Origin: Pseudomonas siliginis
GTDB taxonomy: Bacteria; Pseudomonadota; Gammaproteobacteria; Pseudomonadales; Pseudomonadaceae
Direction of reading: 5' to 3'
DNA length: 64,000 nt
NCBI RefSeq assembly: GCF_019145195.1
Contig: NZ_JAHSTW010000004.1
Location: 124,001 to 188,000 of the forward strand
Shown: positions 27,083-35,126 of the stretch, in pieces
How the letters are laid out: each line of letters starts with the position of its first letter
Position numbering within the stretch: position 1 is the stretch's first letter
Notes under the pieces: generated by a model
What the model saw: only the letters and a program-made list of their open reading frames with translations
The model's database searches: none
Told to the model about the DNA's origin: nothing
Program-made: the position numbers and the translations under genes

Positions 27083-27115
27083 AAAAACGCCAACCTCAGG
27101 GTTGGCGTTTTTTTT
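27083..27115 (+). terminator. Rho-independent terminator of rluB
   Basis: Stem cgccaacc/ggttggcg with a 4-nt loop, extended by A-T pairs, and an 8-base T run directly after. It is a textbook intrinsic terminator and may act in both directions because of the A run on the 5' side. Confidence 0.93.
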
Positions 27116-27141
27116 GTCTGGACGAAAGTCTGTGCTGACAC

Positions 27142-27303
27142 CGATCGTTCCCACGCTCTGCGTGGGAATGCATCAACGGACGCTCCGCGTTCGGCTTTGG
27201 AAGGGACGCGGAGCGTCCCGGGCTGCATTCCCACGCGGAGCGTGGGAACGATCATCTGCGGCTTACATAAATCCCCTGTGGGAGCGGGCTTGCCCGCGAT
27301 GAG
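27142..27303. repeat. Intergenic palindromic repeats (cgttcccacgc type, plus a single REP)
   Basis: The outer arms cgatcgttcccacgc (from 27142) and gcgtgggaacgatc (to 27254) bracket the inner arms ggacgctccgcg and cgcggagcgtcc. A single gtgggagcgggcttgcccgc REP unit follows near 27280-27303. No gene lies in this stretch. Confidence 0.85.
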
Positions 27304-27331
27304 GCCTGAAGCTGCACCGTCAATTCCAGCC

Positions 27332-28297
27332 TTAAAACACAAATCGCCCATCGAAAACCGGCTTGTCATCCAGCGCCAATACCCCACCCGAAAAGATCAG
27401 GTCCAGGTGATGGCTGCCCTTGGCACCACCGCCCAATCCGAGATGCAGCCCACAGTGCCGCTCCTCAAACCCGGCATTGCGCGCATACAGATCCTTCACG
27501 CCTTCGTTTGTGCCAATCCCCAACTCCTCAATCCGCCGGTTCGACGGGTTGGCATCCAGGTACTTGTTGAAATCATGCTCCAGCCCCGGCACGTCGGTGG
27601 CGATGCGGCTGATGGTCGAGTTCTCGATCCACAGCTCCAGCGGCGACTCCAGCACGCCGTACTTGCGCGCGAAGGGGATGGTGCTGAGGAAGGTGCCCTT
27701 GAACTTCACATGGCCGTTGATGGCTTCGCTGTGGGTGGCGATTTCGCCGGGGGCGAGGTCGAAGTTGCCGACGCCGTTGATGTCGGTCCACTTTTTGATG
27801 CTGCTCATCGGTGTTTCGAACCATGAGCCGTGATCGTCCTTGAAACTCAGCGTGGTCGCCTGGGACATGCGCTGGATCAGGTGACTGTTGAGCCCGGCGA
27901 TGCGCTGCGGGGTGATGCTGAAAGTGTCGTAGAAGTAGTCGCCGTAATCCTTGAACAGCAGCGACTTCTTCCAGTTTTCCGCCATGACCGCTTGCAGTGC
28001 GCGGACGAACTCCGGGCCATCGGGACGCGGGTTGGGCAGGGTGGAAGAGTCGTAGAAGAAAATGTACAGATCGCTGTCGGCAATCGCCGCGGACAGCGCT
28101 GCGGTGCTTTCCAGGTCAAGGCGCCGGGCGCTGAACTGAAAGCGCGGATGCTCGCCGGCCTGTTCGGCAATGGCGCCGGTCAGGGCTTCGTAATCGGCGG
28201 TGTGGCCAAGCATGACCTTCGCCGAGTCGAGGCCGGCGAGGGCAGGGTGATGTTCGAGGTAGTAAAGGAAATGCGAGATGGCGCGGGGCTTGTCCAT
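27332..28297 (-). CDS. M29-type aminopeptidase-like protein beside a small peptide gene
   Basis: 321 residues from MDKPRAISHFLYYLEHHP, preceded by the strong site GGGAGGA. The C-terminal third carries the layout of M29 (AmpS/aminopeptidase T) metallopeptidases: RRIEELGIGTN (Glu about 257), GFEERHCGLHLGLGGG (Glu about 278-279, His about 285) and GSHHLDLIF (His about 297, Asp about 299). Candidate metal ligands therefore appear retained. The N-terminal part is more divergent, with no signal peptide. It lies 71 bases downstream of a 45-codon peptide gene with a hairpin in between. Either a maturation/leader protease or a peptide-binding protein built on the same fold is possible. Substrate unknown. 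Confidence 0.75.
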   Translation of the reverse strand: MDKPRAISHFLYYLEHHPALAGLDSAKVMLGHTADYEALTGAIAEQAGEHPRFQFSARRLDLESTAALSAAIADSDLYIFFYDSSTLPNPRPDGPEFVRALQAVMAENWKKSLLFKDYGDYFYDTFSITPQRIAGLNSHLIQRMSQATTLSFKDDHGSWFETPMSSIKKWTDINGVGNFDLAPGEIATHSEAINGHVKFKGTFLSTIPFARKYGVLESPLELWIENSTISRIATDVPGLEHDFNKYLDANPSNRRIEELGIGTNEGVKDLYARNAGFEERHCGLHLGLGGGAKGSHHLDLIFSGGVLALDDKPVFDGRFVF

Positions 28298-28328
28298 GAA
28301 TCCTCCCTGACTGACCGGGGAATGAAGC

Positions 28329-28359
28329 GGCAGGCACGACCGGCCGGACCGTGCCTGCC
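28329..28359 (-). terminator. Hairpin between the small peptide gene and the M29-like gene
   Basis: A perfect 10-bp stem (ggcaggcacg / cgtgcctgcc) closes an 11-nt loop containing ccggccgg. It begins 10 bases after the peptide stop. There is no U run, so it probably attenuates or stabilises rather than terminates, favouring more peptide than enzyme. Confidence 0.6.
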
Positions 28360-28368
28360 CGGGATGTC

Positions 28369-28506
28369 TTACAGAGGCCACATCGCCGTGCCGAACGGAA
28401 CCACCGCGTCGGCTTGCATCATTTCCACAGCGGCCTCATGGGTTGGCGCTTCAAACCATTCGTCCAGTTGCAGTTCGGTATCCAAGTCTTTTTCCAGTGC
28501 TTGCAT
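28369..28506 (-). CDS. 45-residue peptide, candidate precursor peptide
   Basis: The frame starts at ATG 28506 with TAGGAGAT 7 bases upstream and ends in TAA. The product is strongly acidic at the N-terminus (LEKDLDTELQLDEWFEA, residues 4-20) and hydrophobic at the C-terminus (VVPFGTAMWPL, 35-45). It has no cysteines and no signal peptide. The acidic-helix leader plus short aromatic/Pro C-terminus is the general layout of ribosomal peptide precursors. The next gene encodes an M29-type aminopeptidase-like protein. No homologue is known to me, and function is inferred from layout alone. Confidence 0.6.
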   Translation of the reverse strand: MQALEKDLDTELQLDEWFEAPTHEAAVEMMQADAVVPFGTAMWPL

Positions 28507-28589
28507 GGTCGATCTCCTAGAGAATTTCACGGTTTATGACTGACCGGTCGAGGTGGCCGGTGAGACGTGAAGAACCTAGTTGAGCGTTT

Positions 28590-28760
28590 TTGTGAATGCA
28601 AAATTTTATCCATTTAATTTTTAAATAGACTTTTTGTTCTGTTTTTCGGGATGAATTTTCTTATTTGAAAACAAAAAACTAGGTCGGTGAAATTGATAGC
28701 AAGCTAGCTACCGTCAATATGCAGACGTCCTTCGGAAATTTCTGATTCGGAAAATATTCG
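28590..28760. other. AT-rich upstream region of the peptide gene
   Basis: This stretch is visibly AT-rich (runs such as aaaattttatccatttaatt and gaaaacaaaaaact) against a GC-rich chromosome. It lies upstream of the peptide gene and probably contains its promoter; I cannot fix -35/-10 boxes with confidence. The 890 bases between the peptide gene and aroP hold only this region and two mini-ORFs. Confidence 0.5.
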
Positions 28761-28961
28761 TTACGCCTTGTAAAGAAAACCTGACGATATTGGCCCGCCA
28801 ACGCGGTGATTTCCCGTCTCGCCATCCGTTGTAAGGAAAAGCTTCCGTAACCCGACGGAGCGTGCGCCACGCAGGGCTCTGGCGCGCTTGTTTCCAGCCT
28901 TCAGGCAGGGTGTGATGCGCCCCACGCCTGTCGTGCAGGCGAATAACAAGAAGGAGGCGCA

Positions 28962-29108
28962 ATGTACGCCGCGACTGATTTCCACTTCTCCCCGTGGGAC
29001 GGTTTTTTCCTCGTCCCCGTCGATGGCCTGCAAAGGCCTGACTCATATTTTGCAGCCGCTCGGCACTGTCGAGGCGGACACGTGCAATCCCGGCAACCGA
29101 CACGCTGA
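28962..29108 (+). CDS. 48-residue mini-ORF, uncertain
   Basis: ATG 28962 is preceded by the near-perfect Shine-Dalgarno AAGGAGG with 4-base spacing. The first 30 residues are rich in aromatic side chains (MYAATDFHFSPWDGFFLVP), but the end (ARHCRGGHVQSRQPTR) looks like non-coding translation. It points toward the aromatic amino acid permease gene. It could be a leader ORF or chance. Confidence 0.3.
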   Translation: MYAATDFHFSPWDGFFLVPVDGLQRPDSYFAAARHCRGGHVQSRQPTR

Positions 29109-29275
29109 TCAGGCGGGTCTGGCAGCAGGGGGTTAGCGGTGTACAATGCGCCGCGTTTTAACTGTGACCCTCTGCGTAATCGCAAAAATCTCGAGGCTAT
29201 CCGCCTTGTTCACTCCGCCGCGCCACAAGCGTGCCGGGTTCGATTTCGTCACAGATAAAAACAAACAGGTGACGC

Positions 29276-29338
29276 ATGACCGTTGTAAATGAGCTGAACT
29301 CCTGGTGCCTGCGCTGGGGTTTGATCGGGGCTGCCTGA
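29276..29338 (+). CDS. 20-residue leader mini-ORF upstream of aroP
   Basis: The frame reads MTVVNELNSWCLRWGLIGAA and stops 60 bases before the aroP ATG, with AGGTGA just upstream of its start. It contains two Trp codons and a Cys (W10, C11, W14) in front of a gene for an aromatic amino acid permease. The end of the ORF overlaps possible RNA pairings (29318-29380). A translation-based attenuator is plausible but unproven. Confidence 0.45.
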   Translation: MTVVNELNSWCLRWGLIGAA

Positions 29339-29380
29339 AATCGCAACCTTGCAGCAACGTCTACTGAACATCATCAAACC
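29318..29380 (+). promoter_or_regulatory. Candidate RNA fold between leader ORF and aroP
   Basis: GGTTTGAT (29318-29325) can pair with ATCAAACC (29373-29380), enclosing GCTGC (29330-29334) paired with GCAGC (29351-29355). The leader stop codon lies inside the fold. A CTTTTTC tract follows 11 bases later, just before the aroP start. Confidence 0.35.
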
Positions 29381-29398
29381 TTGCGTGAGACCTTTTTC

Positions 29399-30811
29399 AT
29401 GAGTGGACAACCCTCGCAATCAGGCGAGCTAAAGCGCGGCCTGAAAAATCGGCATATTCAACTGATCGCCCTCGGTGGCGCGATCGGTACCGGATTGTTC
29501 CTCGGTTCTGCCGGGGTACTGAAATCCGCCGGCCCGTCGATGATCCTCGGCTACGCCATTTGCGGCTTCATCGCCTTCATGATCATGCGCCAGCTCGGCG
29601 AAATGATCGTCGAAGAGCCGGTGGCCGGCTCCTTCAGCCATTTCGCGCACAAATACTGGGGCGGTTTCGCCGGTTTCCTTTCGGGCTGGAACTGCTGGAT
29701 TCTGTACATTCTGGTGGGCATGTCGGAGCTGACAGCGGTCGGCAAGTACATCCATTACTGGGCGCCGGACATCCCGACCTGGGTCTCCGCTGCTGCATTC
29801 TTCGTGCTGATCAACGCGATCAACCTGGCCAACGTCAAAGTCTTCGGTGAAGCCGAATTCTGGTTTGCGATCATCAAGGTTGTGGCCATCGTTGGCATGA
29901 TCGCACTGGGCAGCTACCTGTTGGTCAGCGGCCATGGCGGCCCGCAAGCCTCGGTGAGCAACCTGTGGTCCCACGGCGGTTTCTTCCCCAATGGTGTGAG
30001 CGGTCTGGTGATGGCCATGGCGATCATCATGTTCTCCTTCGGCGGTCTGGAAATGCTCGGTTTCACCGCCGCTGAAGCCGACAAGCCAAAAACCGTGATC
30101 CCGAAAGCGATCAATCAGGTGATCTACCGCATCCTGATTTTCTACATCGGTGCACTGGTGATCCTGCTGTCGCTGACTCCTTGGGACAGCCTGCTGGAAA
30201 CCCTCAATGCGTCGGGCGATTCGTACAGCGGCAGTCCGTTCGTGCAGGTGTTCTCGATGCTCGGCAGCAACACCGCCGCGCACATCCTCAACTTCGTCGT
30301 GCTGACCGCCGCGCTGTCGGTGTACAACAGCGGCACCTACTGCAATAGCCGTATGCTGCTGGGGATGGCCGAGCAGGGTGACGCGCCGAAAGCTCTGGCG
30401 AAGATCGACAAGCGCGGCGTGCCGGTGCGTTCGATTCTGGCGTCGGCGGCAGTGACGCTGGTCGCCGTGTTGCTCAACTACCTGATCCCGCAGCACGCGC
30501 TGGAACTGCTGATGTCGCTGGTGGTTGCGACGCTGGTGATCAACTGGGCGATGATCAGCTACTCGCACTTCAAGTTCCGCCAGCACATGAATCGGACTAA
30601 ACAGACGCCGCTGTTCAAGGCGCTGTGGTACCCGTACGGCAACTTCGTCTGCCTGGCGTTCGTGGTGTTCATCCTCGGCGTGATGCTGCTGATCCCGGGG
30701 ATTCAGATCTCGGTGTACGCGATTCCGGTGTGGGTGGTGTTCATGTGGGTCTGCTACCTGATCAAGAACAAGCGCAGTGCCCAGCAGGCGCTGCCAGTGA
30801 TCGCCAAGTAA
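29399..30811 (+). CDS. aroP: Aromatic amino acid permease AroP (APC family)
   Basis: 470 residues from MSGQPSQSGELKRG, with twelve membrane helices. It follows E. coli AroP closely by eye: LKRGLKNRHIQLIALGGAIGTGLFLGSA, MRQLGEMIVEEPVAGSFSHFA, INAINLANVKVFGEAEFWFAIIKV, MFSFGGLEMLGFTAAEADKP and LSVYNSGTYCNSRMLLGMAEQG. It imports Phe, Tyr and Trp. The phenylalanine hydroxylase operon and its regulator lie about 3 kb downstream, and arfB lies between, as I recall for the aroP2-phh region of P. aeruginosa. The start ATG is preferred over TTG 29381, which gives a non-family extension. Confidence 0.92.
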   Translation: MSGQPSQSGELKRGLKNRHIQLIALGGAIGTGLFLGSAGVLKSAGPSMILGYAICGFIAFMIMRQLGEMIVEEPVAGSFSHFAHKYWGGFAGFLSGWNCWILYILVGMSELTAVGKYIHYWAPDIPTWVSAAAFFVLINAINLANVKVFGEAEFWFAIIKVVAIVGMIALGSYLLVSGHGGPQASVSNLWSHGGFFPNGVSGLVMAMAIIMFSFGGLEMLGFTAAEADKPKTVIPKAINQVIYRILIFYIGALVILLSLTPWDSLLETLNASGDSYSGSPFVQVFSMLGSNTAAHILNFVVLTAALSVYNSGTYCNSRMLLGMAEQGDAPKALAKIDKRGVPVRSILASAAVTLVAVLLNYLIPQHALELLMSLVVATLVINWAMISYSHFKFRQHMNRTKQTPLFKALWYPYGNFVCLAFVVFILGVMLLIPGIQISVYAIPVWVVFMWVCYLIKNKRSAQQALPVIAK

Positions 30812-30830
30812 CCGCTCAAGCGGAAACAGC

Positions 30831-30858
30831 AAACCCGGCCAAGTGCCGGGTTTGTTGT
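30831..30858 (+). terminator. Terminator of aroP
   Basis: Stem aaacccggc/gccgggttt with a 5-nt loop 20 bases after the stop, followed by gttgttttg. It is a good intrinsic terminator. Confidence 0.85.
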
Positions 30859-30894
30859 TTTGAAATGGAAAAATCTGGCATCACACCGAACCCT

Positions 30895-30981
30895 GTGGGA
30901 GCGAGCCTGCTCCCGAAAGCGGTCCATCAGAAACATCTGCATCGACTGACACACCGCCTTCGCGAGCAGGCTCGCTCCCAC
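30895..30981. repeat. REP doublet between aroP and arfB
   Basis: Inverted pair of gtgggagcgagcctgctc units; the left arm has one change (ctcccg for ctcgcg) that weakens its palindrome. Confidence 0.88.
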
Positions 30982-31034
30982 AGAGGTTGAGTGAATCAGG
31001 TTATCCTGCACGCTCTGATTACGGACGCTTTTCC

Positions 31035-31448
31035 ATGCTGGTGATTTCCAACAATGTGCATCTGCCGGATGCCGAGATCGAATTGACCGCCATCCGCGCG
31101 CAAGGCGCCGGTGGGCAGAACGTCAACAAGGTCTCCAGCGCCATGCACTTGCGCTTCGACATTCCCAACTCGTCATTGCCGGAGTTCTACAAGGAACGCC
31201 TGCTGGCGCTGCGTGACAGCCGTATCACCAGCGATGGCGTGCTGATCATCAAGGCGCAGCAATATCGCACCCAGGAAGCCAACCGCGCCGACGCGCTGGA
31301 GCGGCTGGTCGAGCTGATTCTCAGCGCCACCAAAGTGGAAAAGAAACGCCGCCCGACCAAGCCGACCCTCGGTTCGAAGAAGCGTCGGCTGGAGTCGAAA
31401 ACCAAGCGTGGCAGTATCAAGGCCGGGCGCGGCAAAGTGGATTTTTAA
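31035..31448 (+). CDS. arfB: Alternative ribosome-rescue factor ArfB (YaeJ)
   Basis: 137 residues from [16 protein letters not shown]. The catalytic GGQ motif is in [21 protein letters not shown] (about 21-41), and the C-terminal tail is Lys/Arg-rich ([24 protein letters not shown]), as required for binding the empty mRNA channel. ArfB hydrolyses peptidyl-tRNA on stalled ribosomes. The 3' end overlaps the convergent MFS gene by 4 bases. Confidence 0.95.
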   Translation: MLVISNNVHLPDAEIELTAIRAQGAGGQNVNKVSSAMHLRFDIPNSSLPEFYKERLLALRDSRITSDGVLIIKAQQYRTQEANRADALERLVELILSATKVEKKRRPTKPTLGSKKRRLESKTKRGSIKAGRGKVDF

Positions 31449-32641
31449 ACCTCGCGGTATTTCGCCGTGTGCTTGTACAGATAGACACTCAAGCCAAGGC
31501 CGCTCAACGCCGCGAAGGCTGCGAACAGAAAGATCGAAGCAAAACCGAACCCCGCCGCAATCGCCCCGGCCAGCGGCCCGGTGATCCCCAGCGACAAATC
31601 AATGAACAGTGAATAGGCACCGACCGCCGCGCCACGGCTCGAGGCCGGCACCAGATTCACCGCCTCCACGCCCAGTGCCGGGAACACCAGCGAGAAGCCG
31701 AAACCGCTCAGCGCCGCGCCCGCCAGTGCCCAATGCGCATCCGGCGCAATCCACAGCAACAACAAACCCAACGTTTCCACCGACAGGCAGGCAATCGCCA
31801 CGCGGAAGCCGCCGAGGCGGTTGATCAGGTTGCCGAACAGCAGCCGCGCGCCGATGAAGCTGGCGCCGAACAGGCTCAGGCACAGCACCGCGTTATCCCA
31901 GTGCTGGGTCGCGTAGTACAGGGTGATGAAAGTGGCGATGGTGCCGAAGCCGATCGAGCCCAGCGCGAGCCCGCAACCGTGGGGGAAGACTTTGCCCAGC
32001 ACATGCATGAACGGCAGGCGTTCGCCGGCAACGATCGGCGCGGCGGTCTTCGGCCATGCCAGCGCCAGGCCGAGCAGGGCGAGGAGGATGATGCTCACGC
32101 CCATGCTCCACAGCCCCAACCTGCTTACCAGCCACACACCGAACGGCGCGCCGATCGCCAGGGCGCCGTAACTGGCGATGCCGTTCCAGGAAATCACTTT
32201 CGCCGTATTCGCCGCGCCGACCCGGCCGATGCCCCAGCCAATCGAACCGGAACCGACCAGGCTTTCCGCGCTGCCCAACACCAGACGGCCAATCAACAGA
32301 CTGATCAGGCTCACCAGCGGCAGGTTCGGCGTCCACGCGGAAATCAGCATGAACACACCGCTCAAGCCGCAACCAGCGAGGCCAATCATCACTGCGCGTT
32401 TACTGCCCTGGTTGTCGATGATCTTGCCGGCATATGGACGGCTGAGCAGGGTGGCGAGGTATTGCACGCTGATCACCAGCCCGGCGATCACGGCGCCGAA
32501 ACCAAGGTCACTGTGGACATAGCCCGGCAACACGGCGAGCGGGATGCCGATGTTCAGGTAACCGATGAAGGTGAAGAGGACGATGGAGACTACTTGCAGC
32601 GTAACCGCCAGCGGACGCTGGGGCTCGGATATAGACGACAT
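31445..32641 (-). CDS. MFS transporter (YhhS/YfcJ-like)
   Basis: 398 residues with twelve membrane helices. The MFS loop 2-3 motif appears as [28 protein letters not shown] (about 57-84), and the second half repeats it ([20 protein letters not shown]). It resembles the YhhS/YfcJ group of efflux-type permeases; the substrate is unknown. It stands alone on the minus strand between arfB and two small genes. Confidence 0.88.
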   Translation of the reverse strand: MSSISEPQRPLAVTLQVVSIVLFTFIGYLNIGIPLAVLPGYVHSDLGFGAVIAGLVISVQYLATLLSRPYAGKIIDNQGSKRAVMIGLAGCGLSGVFMLISAWTPNLPLVSLISLLIGRLVLGSAESLVGSGSIGWGIGRVGAANTAKVISWNGIASYGALAIGAPFGVWLVSRLGLWSMGVSIILLALLGLALAWPKTAAPIVAGERLPFMHVLGKVFPHGCGLALGSIGFGTIATFITLYYATQHWDNAVLCLSLFGASFIGARLLFGNLINRLGGFRVAIACLSVETLGLLLLWIAPDAHWALAGAALSGFGFSLVFPALGVEAVNLVPASSRGAAVGAYSLFIDLSLGITGPLAGAIAAGFGFASIFLFAAFAALSGLGLSVYLYKHTAKYREV

Positions 32642-32744
32642 GGGTAACGATCCACGGGAGCAGCAGATTAGATAGGCTGCTCATGATACCGGCGTGAACC
32701 GTTCAGGGGCGGGGAAAAGTAAAACTATTTGCCGGGCGGCGCTT

Positions 32745-32927
32745 TCAGGATTTCGCCGGGGCGACCAGTTGCGTGGTGACGAGGGCGGCGAGGGCGTTTT
32801 CTTCGCTGCCGAAACGTTCGAGCAGGGCAGCTTGCTTCTCGGGCGAGAGGCGATTCCAGATCTCGATCATTTTCTCGGTGGCGCCGATCAGCACGGCAGC
32901 TTGGCTTTCGGAGAATTCGTCGGTCAT
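32745..32927 (-). CDS. Small hypothetical protein (60 residues)
   Basis: Start MTDEFSESQAAVLIG is chosen at 32927. The product is helical, acidic at the N-terminus, and ends in VAPAKS. A helix-rich segment, KMIEIWNRLSPEKQAALLERFG (about 18-39), has the look of a small regulatory or interaction module. No family is recognised. It is in line with the 43-residue ORF upstream, from which a long hairpin separates it. Confidence 0.6.
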   Translation of the reverse strand: MTDEFSESQAAVLIGATEKMIEIWNRLSPEKQAALLERFGSEENALAALVTTQLVAPAKS

Positions 32928-32948
32928 GGCGGGCTCGGGTTTCAGGCA

Positions 32949-32980
32949 GTGTGGAAAGCGCATGTTAGCGCTTTCCACAC
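32949..32980 (-). terminator. 13-bp hairpin between two small genes
   Basis: A perfect 13-bp stem (gtgtggaaagcgc / gcgctttccacac) with a 6-nt loop lies 17 bases after the 43-residue ORF stop. No U run follows on the minus strand, so it may act as attenuator or 3'-end stabiliser. Confidence 0.55.
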
Positions 32981-32997
32981 GGTCTGTACGGCGGGTC

Positions 32998-33129
32998 TTA
33001 CTCTTCGCTGTCGGCTTTGCGGCTGTCAGCGGCTTCTTGCGGCTCGGGCTTTTCAGCGCCGGCGTGTTGCGGGGTCGTCTGCTCAGGTACGTGCAGGCTT
33101 GGGAAGGGGAGATTGGGAATCTCGTGCAT
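32998..33129 (-). CDS. Small hypothetical protein (43 residues)
   Basis: Start ATG 33129 has GAGGAG 8 bases upstream and the frame ends in TAA. The product is Pro/Glu-rich: MHEIPNLPFPSLHVPEQ at the N-terminus, then an acidic, Ala/Glu/Lys tail. It probably has no fold of its own. The good ribosome-binding site and codon use favour a real gene, but no homologue is recognised. Confidence 0.5.
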   Translation of the reverse strand: MHEIPNLPFPSLHVPEQTTPQHAGAEKPEPQEAADSRKADSEE

Positions 33130-33292
33130 GGGTGCGCTCCTCGCTAAGTCTGTTGATAGATCAGGTGCTCCGCGCTTTACAAAGCCTGCGCAGGATACAG
33201 CAGGAAAAATGACAATCAGACTTTTAATTCAAATTAATGCGACAGATGGCCGCAGGGCGCGAGATCAACCGAAAACTAAATGTGGGAACGGG

Positions 33293-33430
33293 CCCTGTGG
33301 TGAGGGGATTTATCCCCGCTGGGCTGCGAAGCGGCCCCAGACCCTGCATACGCGGAATGTCTGACACTCCGCGAGCAACGGTGTACGACTGCTGCGCAGC
33401 CGGGCGGGGATAAATCCCCTCACCACAGGG
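33293..33430. repeat. Long inverted repeat (gtgaggggatttatcccc type)
   Basis: The arms ccctgtggtgaggggattta and the complementary taaatcccctcaccacaggg enclose about 90 bases with secondary pairing (gcgaagc, gtctgacactccgc). Same family as 20892-21041 and 37886-38003. It accounts for most of the 332-base gap here. Confidence 0.88.
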
Positions 33431-33461
33431 CTCGCTCCGACCGGGTTGCGTACTGCAAAAA

Positions 33462-34655
33462 CTATTTGCAGGCGTCGGCGATGGCGTCCGCGAGCAAGGC
33501 GAGGCGGGTGGCGTCGATGCCGGCGACGTTGGCCCGGCCCGAGCTGACCATGTACACGCTGTGCCGCTCGCGCAGGGTTTTCACCTGTTCCGGCGACAGG
33601 CCCGTGTAGGAGAACATCCCGCGTTGCACACCGATGTGCGCGAAACGCTCGCGCAAACCGTGCGGTTCCAGCGCCTCGACCAAGCCGCTGCGCAACTGCG
33701 CGATCCGCAAGCGCATCGCTTCCACTTCATCGGCCCAGCGTGCTTTCAGCTCTGGGTCGGCGAGGATGGTCGCGACCACCGCCGCGCCGTGATCCGGCGG
33801 CGTCGACCACAGGTTGCGGGCGATATTGGCCAGTTGGCTGCGGATGTCGATGAGCTTGTCAGCGCTGGTCGCGCAGACGATCAGCGCACCGGTACGGTCG
33901 CGATACAGGCCGAAGTTCTTCGAGCAGGAACTGGTGATCAGCAGCTCCGGCACTTGCGCCGCGAACAACCGGGTCGACCACGCGTCCTGTTCCAGTCCAT
34001 CACCAAAACCCTGATAAGCGAAGTCGATCAGCGGCAGCAGATCGCGGCTGCGCACCACTTCAAGCACGCGCTTCCAGTCGTCATGGCTCAGGTCGAAACC
34101 GGTCGGGTTGTGGCAGCACGCATGCAGCAGCACCACGTCGCCCTTCGGCACTTCCCTGAGCACGGCGAGCATCGCTTCGACGTCGAGGCGATTGTCACTG
34201 CCGACGTACGGGTAGTGGCTGACCTTGACCTTGGCGGCGGCGAAAATGGTTTCGTGGATCGGCCAGGTCGGATTGCTCAACCACACGCCTTTGCCCGGCA
34301 GGCATTGGGCGATGAAGTCGGCAGCCAGACGCAGGGCACCGGTGCCACCCGGGGTCTGGGTGGCGCCGGCGCGTTGTTCGGTGATCAGTTGCGAGTCGGC
34401 ACCGAGTACCAGCTCATTGATGACCTTGCCGAACAGCGGATTGCCGTGGCCACCGATGTAGGTCTTAGTGTCCTGGCTTTCGACCAGTCGCGCTTCAGCG
34501 ATTTTCACCGCTTCCGGGATCGGCGTCAGGCCCTGGGCATCCTTGTAGACGCCAACGCCGAGGTCGAACTTGCGCGGATTGGCATCCTGCGCATAGGCCT
34601 CCATCAAACCGAGAATCGGGTCGCCGGGAACCCGGCCGATGGCGTCGAAGTGCAT
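33462..34655 (-). CDS. phhC: Aromatic amino acid aminotransferase PhhC (TyrB type)
   Basis: 397 residues, class I PLP aminotransferase. The PLP lysine is in SSCSKNFGLYRDRTGAL (about 247). Other hallmarks are GVYKDAQGLTPIPEAVKIAE, LLHACCHNPTG (about 180-190) and the C-terminal YMVSSGRANVAGID. It transaminates tyrosine to 4-hydroxyphenylpyruvate after phenylalanine hydroxylation. Its ATG overlaps the phhB stop by one base (TAATG), so translation is coupled. Confidence 0.93.
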   Translation of the reverse strand: MHFDAIGRVPGDPILGLMEAYAQDANPRKFDLGVGVYKDAQGLTPIPEAVKIAEARLVESQDTKTYIGGHGNPLFGKVINELVLGADSQLITEQRAGATQTPGGTGALRLAADFIAQCLPGKGVWLSNPTWPIHETIFAAAKVKVSHYPYVGSDNRLDVEAMLAVLREVPKGDVVLLHACCHNPTGFDLSHDDWKRVLEVVRSRDLLPLIDFAYQGFGDGLEQDAWSTRLFAAQVPELLITSSCSKNFGLYRDRTGALIVCATSADKLIDIRSQLANIARNLWSTPPDHGAAVVATILADPELKARWADEVEAMRLRIAQLRSGLVEALEPHGLRERFAHIGVQRGMFSYTGLSPEQVKTLRERHSVYMVSSGRANVAGIDATRLALLADAIADACK

Positions 34656-35011
34656 TACTTGCGTCCTTCTGCGGTCTTGGCCACTTCGTCAGTGCGCGCG
34701 GCCATGATGAAGTCGTTGCGGTGCAGGCCTTTGATCGAATGGCTCCACCAGGTCACGGTGACTTTGCCCCACTCGGTCAGCAGGCCCGGGTGGTGACCTT
34801 CGGCCTCGGAAATCTCGCCGACGGCGTTGGTGAACGCCAGCGCGTGCTTGAAGTTCTTGAACAGGAAAACTTTTTCCAGCTGCATGATGCCGTCGCGTAC
34901 TTCGATGTTCCAGTCAGGGATCTGCTTGATCAGGATCGGCAGTTCTTCATCGCTGACTTGTGGCGCATCGGCGCGGCAGGCTTCGCAGTGGGCTTGGTTC
35001 AAAGTCGACAT
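34655..35011 (-). CDS. phhB: Pterin-4a-carbinolamine dehydratase PhhB
   Basis: 118 residues. The active-site pattern [33 protein letters not shown] (about 70-103) has the conserved His pair, Trp and Asp. It regenerates the pterin cofactor for PhhA. The N-terminal Cys-containing part ([17 protein letters not shown]) is as in pseudomonad homologues. It lies downstream of phhA with a 115-base gap and upstream of phhC. Confidence 0.95.
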   Translation of the reverse strand: MSTLNQAHCEACRADAPQVSDEELPILIKQIPDWNIEVRDGIMQLEKVFLFKNFKHALAFTNAVGEISEAEGHHPGLLTEWGKVTVTWWSHSIKGLHRNDFIMAARTDEVAKTAEGRK

Positions 35012-35126
35012 GGTGGATTCCTGAAAACGAGTGTGTTTTTTATTAAAGCGCGTGTGCCGCCAATGCCGTCACGCTAAAGCAAAGTGGTGGCGACGGACAG
35101 ACGCAATTGTCAGCAAAAGTCGCGGT

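Noticed and set aside
28714..29103. 129-codon minus-strand frame in the aroP upstream region
   Set aside because: Composition is Arg/Ser-rich with no domain and no ribosome-binding site; other frames in the same stretch are equally open in part.
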